This document shows, piece after piece, positions 1 through 6,435 of a stretch of 24,885 nucleotides of DNA. Source of the stretch: Pseudomonadota bacterium (lineage in GTDB: Bacteria; Pseudomonadota; Gammaproteobacteria; Steroidobacterales; Steroidobacteraceae); contig JAJZFQ010000144.1 in NCBI GenBank assembly GCA_021805275.1, positions 3,833 to 28,717 of the forward strand, read 5' to 3'. The first letter of the stretch is position 1, and each line of letters opens with the position of its first letter. A program made the translations under genes and the position numbers. The notes beneath the pieces are model-generated. The model was not told where the DNA came from. It ran no database searches and saw nothing but the letters and a program-made list of their open reading frames with translations.

Positions 1-165
1 GTTCCACTCACACCCCAAAATTCAGCGCACCGCACCGTTTTCTCCGGAGAAGATCTTCGTCCCGTTCCACTCACACCCCAAAATTCAGCGCACCGCACCG
101 AGAGGCGGTCCTTGAAGCACTTCGCTCCGGTTCCACTCACACCCCAAAATTCAGCGCACCGCACC
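1..165. CRISPR. CRISPR-like repeat array, three 36-bp repeats, cut by the left edge
   Basis: Three identical 36-bp repeats lie at 1-36, 64-99 and 130-165, separated by 27 and 30 nt (periods 63 and 66). This is CRISPR-like geometry. The first repeat begins at base 1, so the array probably continues to the left. A Cas12/TnpB-like gene lies about 0.6 kb to the right, reading toward the array. On the minus strand the repeat ends in GTGGAAC, a CRISPR-like 3' end, so leftward transcription is possible but not shown. The two intervals share a GAAG-N2-CTTCG element just before the next repeat, which true spacers would not be expected to do. A tandem structured-repeat array is therefore the main alternative. 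No cas1 or cas2 is present in the window. Confidence 0.6.
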
Positions 166-199
166 CGTTTCCACGCAGGTGCCTGCAAACCAACGCGTT

Positions 200-235
200 T
201 TTGGACTTCCGGCCCAAAATTTACGCCGCAGCCGG
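200..235. repeat. degenerate fourth copy of the array repeat
   Basis: Ungapped alignment to the 36-bp repeat gives about 20 of 36 matches, centred on a shared CCCAAAATT block. The spacing from the third repeat (period 70) is close to that of the array. It overlaps the stop codon (221-223) of the neighbouring minus-strand gene. A decayed repeat is usual at the leader-distal end of an array, which would favour rightward transcription. The match is weak and could be partly chance. Confidence 0.35.
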
Positions 236-724
236 TAGGTTGTAGCGGCGCAAAAGCTCCAAAACCTGATCTTCCTTCAGACAATCGCCAACGGACGCAC
301 CCGCTTTTCCTTTCGCCCCCATCGCACGCAGCACGCGGGCCTCGAACTCTGCGTGACGCCGATGAGAATCGGCTGTGCTGTTGTGAAACGCGATGGATTC
401 CCTCAAGGTGTCGGCGGTCGCCTCGCGCAACGGCTTGCCGAGCACCACGTAGGTATCCAGCGCCCGGGCCTTGAATGCTCGCCGCACTGCGGTGCTGCCA
501 ATCGTTCCGCCACGCTCGGTGTCAAGGTCCGAGGTGAGCGCGCCGCGCCGGTTCGAGGCCACCGCAGCGACGTAGCTGCGACAACCGCGCTCGACGATAT
601 CGCGCACCCAGGGCGGGTGTGCCCGTACTTCCTTGACCATCGCCGCAACCGCGTCGTCCGTATTCCACTTCGCCTTCTCAACACATCGCTTCGCCAGTGA
701 GTAGATGGATTCTTCTGTACTCAT
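221..724 (-). CDS. unknown 167-aa protein coupled to the Cas12-like gene
   Basis: This ATG start overlaps the TGA of the Cas12/TnpB-like gene by 4 bp (ATGA), so the two are almost certainly translationally coupled. The product is charged and looks largely helical, with no membrane segment, signal peptide or cysteine cluster. Its C-terminal half (around residues 87-165, beginning LDTYVVLGKPLREAT) resembles small phage proteins of unknown function that I know only as hypotheticals. No catalytic motif is visible. Its place between an RNA-guided-type effector and a repeat array makes it a candidate accessory factor, for example in RNA processing or DNA binding, but that rests on context alone. 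Confidence 0.75.
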   Translation of the reverse strand: MSTEESIYSLAKRCVEKAKWNTDDAVAAMVKEVRAHPPWVRDIVERGCRSYVAAVASNRRGALTSDLDTERGGTIGSTAVRRAFKARALDTYVVLGKPLREATADTLRESIAFHNSTADSHRRHAEFEARVLRAMGAKGKAGASVGDCLKEDQVLELLRRYNLPAAA

Positions 725-2001
725 GTCAGTGTCACCTCCGTCTGATGTTTGATTTCACGCACGGCGTCGCCGAGCTTCTTGGCTTTGCGCTGTTTGCGTC
801 CAACCTCGCGCCTGAGCGCGCGCTCCGTTGAGGGCTTCTCGCTCGATTCTGGCGTAACGACCGCGACCGTGACGCCGTCGTTCTCACCCTTGGTTTTCAG
901 GAACTGTGCAAACTGGGCAGCCGGCCAGTCGCCACCGCCGAGATCGAGAATGCGCAGCTCCCCGACGCCTTGCGCGCGAGCCCAGCCGATCACCTTCGCC
1001 GCAAGCTGATGAAAATGCGTGTTCGTCCAGTCGCGAATGGAGAGCTTCGCAAACAGCCTGCGCTTGGAGCGCGCGCCGCCCTTCTTGCGCCCGATCTGGG
1101 TGCAGGCGCGACGACGTACCAGGTCGAAGTTCTCTTTGCGTTTGAGATACTCGGCGAGTGCATCGGTGATATCGAGCTGATCGCGCTCCGAGCGTACCAG
1201 CAGCCGAGCGTATTCGGTGCCGACAACACCAAGGGTTGCTGCGCGCGCCCCAGGTGGAGGCACCGTGATTTCCTTGCGGTATGTGAGCTGTAGGAGCGTC
1301 TTGCCAGACATGAGCTTGAACACGACGCGCGCCGTTAGGATTGGCACGCGCCCCAATGCCATCTCGAGAAGCAACGGCCAGCGGAATTGATCCCTGTCCG
1401 TCTTGTGGTGCACTGGGACTTGCACCCAACCGCCTCCCTCGAATTCCTGTGCGTGCACATGGATGGACGCCACGAGGTTTCCATCAGGCGTTTCCACAAG
1501 CCGCACGCAGGGGTCGGTTTTGCTTTTCGTCGAGACCCCGAGCGAGTCCTTCTGCCTATATTGCGGCAGCGCTGCGCCCGCCATGATTTTGCGGCCATCT
1601 CGCGTCCAGTCTTTCTTGACCTCGGACTCACACGCGGTGTAGGCAGCCGCGGAAAGCATCCCGCGCTCGGTGGCGCGCACGTGCCGCACCAGCGTCGGCT
1701 TCTCAGCGTCCTGCGGCGTTCCCCACTTCAGAGCGTCCGCCAGACAGGCTTGGATGTGTTTGTTCTTGTAGGCAGCACAATCACTGGCTCGCTCGCGCAG
1801 TAGCCTCCATTGCGCTTCATCCGGCGTCAGCCGGATTGTGAGCACGCGCACAGTCGTCAAGGAGCGGCCGCCCGATGCGGTATCCGGCCGGTGGAAACGG
1901 CCTCGACGTTGCGAGGGTCGCTCGCAAGTAGCATTGGGGGTGCGTTCCGCTGAGCGGCCGCTTCTTGACGACTGCAGTGCGTTGCCGGAAGTGTTTACCA
2001 T
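721..2001 (-). CDS. compact Cas12/TnpB-like protein with degenerate RuvC motifs
   Basis: Coordinates give the longest frame, from its only usable ATG. The conserved part seems to begin near residue 51 (VRVLTIRLTPDE), so TTG at 1860 or GTG at 1851 (376 aa) is a likely real start. Residues 51-250 resemble the N-terminal region of TnpB/Cas12 proteins. Residues 255-269 (TLGVVGTEYARLLVR) match RuvC-I, but the expected Asp is absent. A basic helical linker (305-345, with RDWTNTHFHQLAAKVIGWA) leads to a RuvC-II-like strand (350-360, ILDLGGGDWPA), where Asp replaces Glu. The zinc-ribbon cysteines and the RuvC-III Asp are missing, and the protein ends in a basic tail. I infer RNA-guided or nucleic-acid binding without cleavage, as in Cas12m or TnpB-derived repressors. 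An unrelated degraded TnpB is the alternative. Confidence 0.6.
   Translation of the reverse strand: MVNTSGNALQSSRSGRSAERTPNATCERPSQRRGRFHRPDTASGGRSLTTVRVLTIRLTPDEAQWRLLRERASDCAAYKNKHIQACLADALKWGTPQDAEKPTLVRHVRATERGMLSAAAYTACESEVKKDWTRDGRKIMAGAALPQYRQKDSLGVSTKSKTDPCVRLVETPDGNLVASIHVHAQEFEGGGWVQVPVHHKTDRDQFRWPLLLEMALGRVPILTARVVFKLMSGKTLLQLTYRKEITVPPPGARAATLGVVGTEYARLLVRSERDQLDITDALAEYLKRKENFDLVRRRACTQIGRKKGGARSKRRLFAKLSIRDWTNTHFHQLAAKVIGWARAQGVGELRILDLGGGDWPAAQFAQFLKTKGENDGVTVAVVTPESSEKPSTERALRREVGRKQRKAKKLGDAVREIKHQTEVTLT
1851..1974. repeat. 21-bp inverted repeat at the Cas12-like gene start
   Basis: The left arm at 1851-1871 and the right arm at 1954-1974 are reverse complements at 20 of 21 positions, separated by 82 bp. 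Each arm contains GCGGCCGC and a TTGACGACTG/CAGTCGTCAA half. The left arm ends at the first base of the GTG candidate start (1851). If translation starts there, the structure is entirely in the 5' region and could be an operator pair, an RNA stem or a guide-RNA element. If the ATG at 2001 is used, the arms encode part of a low-complexity N-terminus. Confidence 0.7.
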
Positions 2002-2069
2002 AAAATTCTGCCGATGGTGGTGCCAGTCACCAAATCAAGTTTGAGAGGGGGGTGTGCGCTGCATCGCTG
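2002..2069. other. short intergenic gap between the leftward operon and the Cas12-like gene
   Basis: This 68-nt gap separates the stop of the 126-aa gene upstream (2070) from the ATG at 2001. On the minus strand it contains a TTGACA at about 2073-2068, but I see no good -10 box at 16-18 nt, no Shine-Dalgarno before the ATG and no terminator. Whether the Cas12-like operon has its own promoter is unresolved. Confidence 0.4.
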
Positions 2070-2450
2070 TCAATAAAACGGCTCCGGAAAGTCCGGATCC
2101 GACCAGAGTCGATCGAGAACACCGCGGAAAGCAGGTAGGAGTGTCGGGCGGGTACTGCCTGGAGCGCGCGCCGAGGAGAACTCGGCTGGCTCCTCGGGCG
2201 GGCGCAGCGGCAAAAGGAACTTGTCCGCTATCACGCGATCCAGCGGCCCAAAGGGGCTGCCAAAGGCAGATTGGCTGGGGACGAGCACGCGATCCACCAC
2301 CCAGGCGTCCGCAATGGTCTTGCGGGGATAACCAAACCCCCACACCTCCGTGCCGTATGGAACGAATTTTTCGCACCTAACCATGAGACCCACAAAGCTG
2401 GCGTCGGAAGGTGCGATCACAAGTGCCAGGTCGCCGAGGCGGCAGTTCAC
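2070..2450 (-). CDS. conserved hypothetical phage protein (126 aa)
   Basis: The GTG start at 2450 is chosen because GGAGGAGG lies 5 nt upstream and the start overlaps the preceding stop by GTGA. The N-terminus (VNCRLGDLALVIAPSD) resembles a family of small phage and bacterial proteins that open with a CRxGDLAxxV motif and have a small beta-barrel look. Their function is unknown to me. The rest contains a WVVDR segment and a proline-rich C-terminus. It is the last gene of the leftward early operon before the Cas12-like unit. Confidence 0.75.
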   Translation of the reverse strand: MNCRLGDLALVIAPSDASFVGLMVRCEKFVPYGTEVWGFGYPRKTIADAWVVDRVLVPSQSAFGSPFGPLDRVIADKFLLPLRPPEEPAEFSSARAPGSTRPTLLPAFRGVLDRLWSDPDFPEPFY

Positions 2451-2662
2451 GGGCCCTCCTCCGGGTGGGACTGCTGGACCAGCACCTCGACGCATCCGCC
2501 CGCGGCGAACAGCGGCGCGTCGAGCACGTTCTGCGCGATCTCCGCGAACACCGCCGGGAGTGCCGAGGGTTCGACGTGTGGCCACGACAGCTTCCCGGTA
2601 ACGCCTCCCTGGGTCGACAGGTGCGGCGGGGCCCGGCCCGTGACGGTGACTTGAAGCCTCAC
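2447..2662 (-). CDS. hypothetical protein (71 aa) in the early operon
   Basis: This small gene is bounded by 4-bp overlaps on both sides: its GTG start (2662) overlaps the stop of the upstream HTH gene, and its TGA overlaps the next GTG. The product has no membrane segment or recognisable motif. The opening MRLQVTVTG suggests a beta strand. Support comes from the overlaps and operon position, not from homology. Confidence 0.6.
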   Translation of the reverse strand: MRLQVTVTGRAPPHLSTQGGVTGKLSWPHVEPSALPAVFAEIAQNVLDAPLFAAGGCVEVLVQQSHPEEGP

Positions 2663-2832
2663 CGGGCTCGCCTCGCGTAGCTGATTTGGCGGCGAACCGC
2701 GGCGACCGTGATCCCGAGCTCGCGGGCGAGTTCCTTGTCCGAGGGGATGGCAGCACGCAGACGCGCCACCTCCTGGAGGCGCTCCCGCTGAGCGCTGGTG
2801 TATCGCTGCCGCCGATCGGTTGATCCCATCAT
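2659..2832 (-). CDS. small helix-turn-helix protein (57 aa)
   Basis: The start is the first of two adjacent ATG codons (2832), preceded by AGGTGG and overlapping the stop of the zinc-finger gene upstream. Residues 30-55 read as an HTH (SDKELARELGITVAAVRRQI), followed by a basic tail (SYARRAR). The length fits a single DNA-binding domain, and the partner or target is unknown. A longer in-frame opening to 2895 exists but would overlap the upstream gene heavily and lacks this ribosome site. Confidence 0.7.
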   Translation of the reverse strand: MMGSTDRRQRYTSAQRERLQEVARLRAAIPSDKELARELGITVAAVRRQISYARRAR

Positions 2833-2987
2833 CGGACTACCACCTTTGCCTGGGGCTGGATGCACTTTCCGCCGTGGCCGGCCTTGCGCTGACACGCCTT
2901 GCAGGTGCGCATCGGTCCGAAGCCACCCTTGCGGAACTCACTCGGCGCCTTCGGCACACCACAGGCGCGACAGGTTTTGAGCTTCAT
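2829..2987 (-). CDS. small zinc-finger protein (52 aa)
   Basis: This 52-codon gene opens MKLKTCRACGVPKAPSEFRK and continues with a second CxxC pair (C29, C32), giving a C6xxC9...C29xxC32 zinc-ribbon pattern. It starts 4 bp inside the end of rusA and ends inside the start of the HTH gene. Short proteins of this kind are common next to rusA in phages. Function is unknown, and nucleic-acid binding is inferred from the ribbon and basic charge. Confidence 0.75.
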   Translation of the reverse strand: MKLKTCRACGVPKAPSEFRKGGFGPMRTCKACQRKAGHGGKCIQPQAKVVVR

Positions 2988-3364
2988 CGGAATTCCAACG
3001 TGACGACGACCCGGCCGCCCTTGACCTTGGCACGCAGCTCGGCCGCCTGCAGGTGGAAGCGGGTGTCATCCACCCCGAGTCCGAGCGCGATGCCATCGAG
3101 GCCGGACTTCATCGAGGCAATCAGGTTGTCAACGTCCCTGGTGCGCTTCACCGGAGGGAAAAACTCGAGACTCAGCCTGATTGCGCCCTCCGCTCCCACC
3201 AGGCGGCCGAGGAGCGCGTGGCGCGCCAGCACCCACGCGGTGTGCTTGTAGCTGCGCGCCGCCGCGTGTCGGCGTCTCCAGTGCGCCCTGGAGTTCGGCG
3301 AAAGCACAGCCTCGGGCCACGGGAGGGTGATCACGACCCGAGTCGACAGAGGTTCGACCTTCAC
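2984..3364 (-). CDS. rusA: RusA-family Holliday junction endonuclease
   Basis: RusA cleaves four-way DNA junctions during phage recombination and replication. The 126-aa length is typical. The diagnostic acidic cluster is present at residues 76-99: RTRDVDNLIASMKSGLDGI followed by GLGVDD, giving the metal-binding Asp residues at about 77, 79 and near 98-99. The N-terminus has the usual proline/asparagine substrate-loop region (WPEAVLSPNSRAHW). It is coupled by ATGA overlaps to the loader-like gene upstream and the zinc-finger gene downstream, the usual early-operon setting. Confidence 0.9.
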   Translation of the reverse strand: MKVEPLSTRVVITLPWPEAVLSPNSRAHWRRRHAAARSYKHTAWVLARHALLGRLVGAEGAIRLSLEFFPPVKRTRDVDNLIASMKSGLDGIALGLGVDDTRFHLQAAELRAKVKGGRVVVTLEFR

Positions 3365-3912
3365 GACGCCACCGCCGCAGCAGACTGCTCATGCGCAACG
3401 GCGATGCTGGCACCACCGAGCAACACGGATGCGGCGTGCATGCAGTGCGGGTCGTGTGTGCACCAGCGCGGCCCGTGCGTCTCGAGCAGCCGCTTGGCCA
3501 CCCCTCGGCAGAAATCCATCCTGACCGCGTGGAGCTCGTCCGACGGGTCCATCAGCTGAACCCGCGCGAGGTATGCGGCGAGCAGGTGCCACATGGTGAG
3601 CGCGGTTTTCGTCTGCAGCAGCTCGTCCCACCGCCGCTCGCAGCGCCGATCCTGGGCCTCGTGGGAGCCGTCAGAGACCGTCGGCTCTGCCGGCATCAGC
3701 CCCTTGGGGCGCAGCTCCGAGGGCTTCGGGAAAAACTTCGAGCGCTTTGCGTGCAGCGCGGCGCAGGCTTTCACGGCGTCGAGGCTGATATCGCGCAGCG
3801 CGTTCCAGTACAGCTCGCAGGCCTCGTCGTCGGGTTTCTCGCGGCCGTAGAGCTTCGCCAGCCGATCGAGCACCTCCCGGAAGTCTGAAAACTCAGGCTT
3901 GTGCACAGACAT
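3361..3912 (-). CDS. helicase-loader-like phage replication protein
   Basis: The ATG at 3912 is chosen because GAGGAG lies a few nt upstream. It overlaps the end of the replication-initiator gene by 20 bp. Residues 1-70 (FSDFREVLDRLAKLYGREKP ... KFFPKPSELRP) match the N-terminal helical pattern of the SPP1 G39P-like family of helicase loaders/inhibitors, which deliver the replicative helicase to the origin. The C-terminal half is less distinctive. The pairing of an initiator-like gene with a loader-like gene supports the call. No Walker motif is present, so it is not a DnaC-type ATPase. Confidence 0.65.
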   Translation of the reverse strand: MSVHKPEFSDFREVLDRLAKLYGREKPDDEACELYWNALRDISLDAVKACAALHAKRSKFFPKPSELRPKGLMPAEPTVSDGSHEAQDRRCERRWDELLQTKTALTMWHLLAAYLARVQLMDPSDELHAVRMDFCRGVAKRLLETHGPRWCTHDPHCMHAASVLLGGASIAVAHEQSAAAVAS

Positions 3913-4771
3913 TCTCCTCGTCGGGCGGTTCCCACACCCGCGTCGGCCCGGCACTAACCCCGCGAGCGATGGAGGCCGCGTCCTGGCGCTGCCCCCTCAC
4001 CACCGCCAGTGCGTAGGCGAAGTCCTTGCCCTTCGCGGCAGCTCCCCGTGCCGCCGCGGCAAACTCGCCGACCTCGGCGCCACCCTCGAGCAGCGCGAGG
4101 AGCGTCGGGTGGGACGGGTTTGCCGAGAGCAGTCCCTCGGCACGCATGGCGATGCACACGGCCGCCGCCCTGGTGACCATCGCTGGAGGTTCGCCGTCGG
4201 TTCCACGTGGAGCACCTTGTAACGCTTCAGCGTTACTTATTGGTTTGCTCGCGCGCGCGCCTCCGTGTGTCTTAGCAGGGATGGGATGGGATGGGATGGG
4301 AATGGGATGGGAAGGTAACGCAGGTGCGTTACAGGTTGACTCATGGTGCAACGCCTCTGCATCATCCAGCTCGGTACGGTGCTTCGAGCGGAAGCGTTCC
4401 TGGCGACGAGCGCCGGCCACTTTCTTTTTCGCTTTGGTGCCGTTATGTTCCAGAAAGTCAACAAGTTGTACGTGGTCCGCGTCGATGACCTGAAACCAGT
4501 CAGCGGGGAGCAGATTGGCGAAACCTGCGATCCCGACGAGCTCGTCTATCTCGTCTGCGGACATGTCGAGGATGTTGTCCGCGCGGATGTGTGTATCGGC
4601 GTGCATCCACACCTTCGCGAGTGCGCCTAAAACCAGCGTTTCACCTCGCGCGAAGGTCGCGACGTCGACGTTGCAGGTTGGCGGATGCTGTAACGCGATG
4701 ACGTTACGCACCAGCCGGCGGAACCGCTGATCGGACCTCAGATCCTTGGCGAGAAGGATGTAGCCGCTCAC
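3893..4771 (-). CDS. phage replication initiator-like protein
   Basis: The GTG at 4771 has GAGGAG upstream and overlaps the previous stop by GTGA. The 292-aa product starts VSGYILLAKDLRSDQRF. Its N-terminal domain (about 1-125) looks like the winged-helix region of phage O-type or DUF1376-like replication proteins. A low-complexity linker follows, with Ser-His-Pro-Ile-Pro repeats encoded by a GGGAT microrepeat. The C-terminal part (AKGKDFAYALAVVRGQRQDA) matches the C-terminal helix common in such initiators. It probably binds the origin and works with the loader encoded next. The origin may lie inside the gene at the repeat, but this is not shown. Confidence 0.6.
   Translation of the reverse strand: MSGYILLAKDLRSDQRFRRLVRNVIALQHPPTCNVDVATFARGETLVLGALAKVWMHADTHIRADNILDMSADEIDELVGIAGFANLLPADWFQVIDADHVQLVDFLEHNGTKAKKKVAGARRQERFRSKHRTELDDAEALHHESTCNAPALPSHPIPIPSHPIPAKTHGGARASKPISNAEALQGAPRGTDGEPPAMVTRAAAVCIAMRAEGLLSANPSHPTLLALLEGGAEVGEFAAAARGAAAKGKDFAYALAVVRGQRQDAASIARGVSAGPTRVWEPPDEENVCAQA
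4279..4315. repeat. GGGAT microrepeat in the replication gene
   Basis: Tandem GGGAT/GGGAAT units occur in a short run within the initiator coding region and encode the Ser-His-Pro-Ile-Pro linker on the minus strand. Units are not strictly in triplets, so a gain or loss would change frame. Repeats inside O-type initiator genes often mark an origin, but no AT-rich unwinding element is evident beside it. Confidence 0.6.
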
Positions 4772-5022
4772 CGTTGCTCCTCGCTCGAGTAGACCGCCCC
4801 GGCCCCCACCACGCAGGTGGGGGCACCGCACGACGCGAGCAGCGCGGTACGGACGGGGCCAGTTCGTGGAAAAGTGAATTTCCCGGGTGAGAGCGCCGGC
4901 GCGGTGCCGAGCCGCCGCCGCCCGGAGGCGCCGCGCAAGCTGCAGCCAAGCGCGGACGGAAACTCCAGGATCAGCGGGGCCCGGACTTTCGCGGCGCCCT
5001 CTCTGGTTATGTGCGTTCTCAC
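4768..5022 (-). CDS. hypothetical protein (84 aa) in the early operon
   Basis: The GTG start at 5022 overlaps the upstream TGA, and the TGA at 4768 overlaps the initiator GTG, so this frame is held in place by coupling on both sides. The product is basic and glycine/serine/proline rich, with two cysteines near the end (CGAPTC). I recognise no domain. Support is positional only. Confidence 0.5.
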   Translation of the reverse strand: MRTHITREGAAKVRAPLILEFPSALGCSLRGASGRRRLGTAPALSPGKFTFPRTGPVRTALLASCGAPTCVVGAGAVYSSEEQR

Positions 5023-5258
5023 CGAAGCACCGCCCACAGGGCGACGCCCCAGAAAATCAGGATGGCCAGGACGGGTAGCCGCATTTGACCCCCAGCAGGG
5101 TGATCGTGCGCCGCCCCAGGGCCATTCGGGACGGAGCGCCAGTACGCTCTCACCCGCCGCGCCGCGCGCGCCGAAAAGATCCACACCACCGGCGCAGGCC
5201 GATCCGGGAGCGGCACCTCGGATGCTCTGGCACAACGCGGAAATGCCACCACACTCAC
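5019..5258 (-). CDS. small single-pass membrane protein (79 aa)
   Basis: The GTG start at 5258 overlaps the stop of the CII-like gene by 4 bp. The basic N-terminal part is followed by one C-terminal hydrophobic segment (MRLPVLAILIFWGVALWAVL), suggesting a tail-anchored inner-membrane protein. An internal ATG with a GGGGG stretch upstream could make the 21-aa membrane peptide alone. Function is unknown. Confidence 0.5.
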   Translation of the reverse strand: MSVVAFPRCARASEVPLPDRPAPVVWIFSARAARRVRAYWRSVPNGPGAAHDHPAGGQMRLPVLAILIFWGVALWAVLR

Positions 5259-5626
5259 CGGTCGCCGCCCTTGAGTTTCGTGAGCTGCTTGACGGCCGCC
5301 TCAAATCTGCGGGCCGAGGAATCAATCACCTGGGCCACCGCGTCGATCTGCTCCTCGAGACGGATAGGCCGGGAGTCGTAGCCAGCTTCCCCGGCCAGAT
5401 ATTGCATCCCCTCGTGAATGCCGGCGTCATGCCCAAGACGCAGCACAAGAAGAACCTGAGCCAAGGTCAGTTTCTCGGCACGGTCCGGATTCAGACAATC
5501 CAGAAGCCAGCGCGCGGCAGCGTCCGGGGTCTTGTCTGGAAACAGCTTGGATCCAACCGCCTTGGCACCACCGAGGCGCTGAACAACCGACTTAAGTGCA
5601 TCCTCGGGACACTCGAAAAACGGCAT
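5255..5626 (-). CDS. CII-like phage regulatory protein (Phage_CP76-type)
   Basis: The ATG at 5626 begins MPFFECPEDALKSVVQRLGG, and residues 1-75 have the layout of CII/CP76-type phage regulators: a helix-turn-helix region, then a conserved line reading LTLAQVLLVLRLGHDAG. The C-terminal third is a probable coiled coil (IDAVAQVIDSSARRFEAAVKQLTKL). Total length of 123 aa is typical. It is the second gene after cro on the leftward transcript, where CII proteins sit in lambdoid-like phages. It probably helps the lysogeny decision. Confidence 0.7.
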   Translation of the reverse strand: MPFFECPEDALKSVVQRLGGAKAVGSKLFPDKTPDAAARWLLDCLNPDRAEKLTLAQVLLVLRLGHDAGIHEGMQYLAGEAGYDSRPIRLEEQIDAVAQVIDSSARRFEAAVKQLTKLKGGDR

Positions 5627-5717
5627 CGTGATCTGCCCTTCCGCCTCGGTCCGAGGATTTCGGAAGCGTTCGGAACCGCCTGTGCGCATGCTGGCCCCCA
5701 CCGTGAAAATCCGGGTC

Positions 5718-5930
5718 CTACGCGACGCGACTGCTGGCCTTGACTCCCTCAACGCACCGTTCTCGGTAGAGCGAGTCGATGCGCAGCGCGAGATCGCCGC
5801 GTGGCGACTTGCTGTGCCCTTTGTGCAGATCGCTGAGAGTGCTCGCCGCAACGCCAAGATTGTCGGCGAGAGCCTGCAGGCTGTAACCCGCGTCCATGAG
5901 AGCCTGAATGCGCCGTTGCCAAGTGATCAT
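5718..5930 (-). CDS. Cro-like HTH repressor
   Basis: The ATG at 5930 gives a 70-aa protein opening MITWQRRIQALMDAGYSLQA, with an HTH at residues 13-40 (LQALADNLGVAASTLSDLHKG). Single-domain size and divergent placement opposite the larger repressor fit a Cro role. The ATG lies only 8 nt past a good -10 box (5943-5938), so the mRNA is probably leaderless. A 91-nt gap separates it from the CII-like gene. Confidence 0.75.
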   Translation of the reverse strand: MITWQRRIQALMDAGYSLQALADNLGVAASTLSDLHKGHSKSPRGDLALRIDSLYRERCVEGVKASSRVA

Positions 5931-5937
5931 GCGGCCG

Positions 5938-5966
5938 AGACTACGGTTTCCCGTAGGCTCTGTCAA
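5938..5966 (-). promoter_or_regulatory. leftward early promoter for the cro operon
   Basis: Reading the minus strand, a perfect -35 TTGACA (5966-5961) is followed after 17 nt by TAGTCT (5943-5938). Operator O1 lies in the spacer next to the -10 box and O2 touches the -35 side, so both repressors could block it. The cro start codon is 8 nt downstream. Confidence 0.75.
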
Positions 5967-5990
5967 CGGTTCACCGTTACGGAATACCGT
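5941..5990. promoter_or_regulatory. three repressor operators between cro and the repressor gene
   Basis: Three palindromes share ACGG-N4-CCGT: O1 at 5941-5956 (CTACGG-TTTC-CCGTAG), O2 at 5965-5978 (AACGG-TTCA-CCGTT) and O3 at 5979-5990 (ACGG-AATA-CCGT). Centre spacings are 23 and 13 bp. They cover the divergent promoter region, which is the classical lysis/lysogeny switch layout. Confidence 0.85.
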
Positions 5991-6002
5991 GACAATCCGT
6001 CG

Positions 6003-6410
6003 ATGGAAGAAACCTTCGGAGAGCGGGTCAGGCGTCTGCGGGGAGAACTCGGGGTCTCACAGGCGGAGCTCGCTCGCCTGTCTGGCCTGAGCCCGGGGAC
6101 GATTGGGGACATTGAGCAGGGGATGCAACAGGGCACAAGAAAAATCGACTTGCTCGCCAAAGCCCTGCAAACCACCCCGGAGTATCTTCGCTACGGACGC
6201 GGCCCGGCTCACCCGCACCGGAGCAACCTAGTATCCGCTGACGAAACTCTACCGCCCGCAGCCCTCCAGGTCGCGCGCGCGTGGATGGACGCCGATCCGG
6301 TTACTCAGGACAACATTTGCACCCTCCTCAAAGTCGAGTTAAAAACCTGGATGCCGACGCCAGAGACGGTGCGCCGGGAAAAAAGATCCTACATTAAAGG
6401 CACTAAATAA
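6003..6410 (+). CDS. CI-like XRE-family phage repressor, short form
   Basis: The ATG at 6003 yields a 135-aa protein starting MEETFGERVRRLRGELGVSQ. Residues 7-60 form an XRE HTH (VSQAELARLSGLSPGTIGDIEQG). The C-terminal half has no LexA/CI-type Ser-Lys peptidase motifs, so RecA-stimulated self-cleavage is unlikely and induction may use an antirepressor or another route. No ribosome site precedes the ATG, and a GACAAT box ends 6 nt before it, suggesting a leaderless message as for lambda cI. It most likely binds the ACGG-N4-CCGT operators here and at 6881-6914. Confidence 0.8.
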   Translation: MEETFGERVRRLRGELGVSQAELARLSGLSPGTIGDIEQGMQQGTRKIDLLAKALQTTPEYLRYGRGPAHPHRSNLVSADETLPPAALQVARAWMDADPVTQDNICTLLKVELKTWMPTPETVRREKRSYIKGTK

Positions 6411-6435
6411 CAGCTTACTCAGGGAGAACTCCGCG

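Noticed and set aside
2001..2025. A short AAAATTC-N-GC match to the array repeat upstream of the Cas12-like gene as a tracr anti-repeat
   Set aside because: Only about nine bases match and the rest does not pair. It is at chance level for an AT-containing word.
4817..5743. A 308-codon open frame on the plus strand
   Set aside because: It lies antisense to a chain of minus-strand genes with GTGA/ATGA overlaps and ribosome sites, and its composition is Pro/Arg-rich as expected of an antisense frame.
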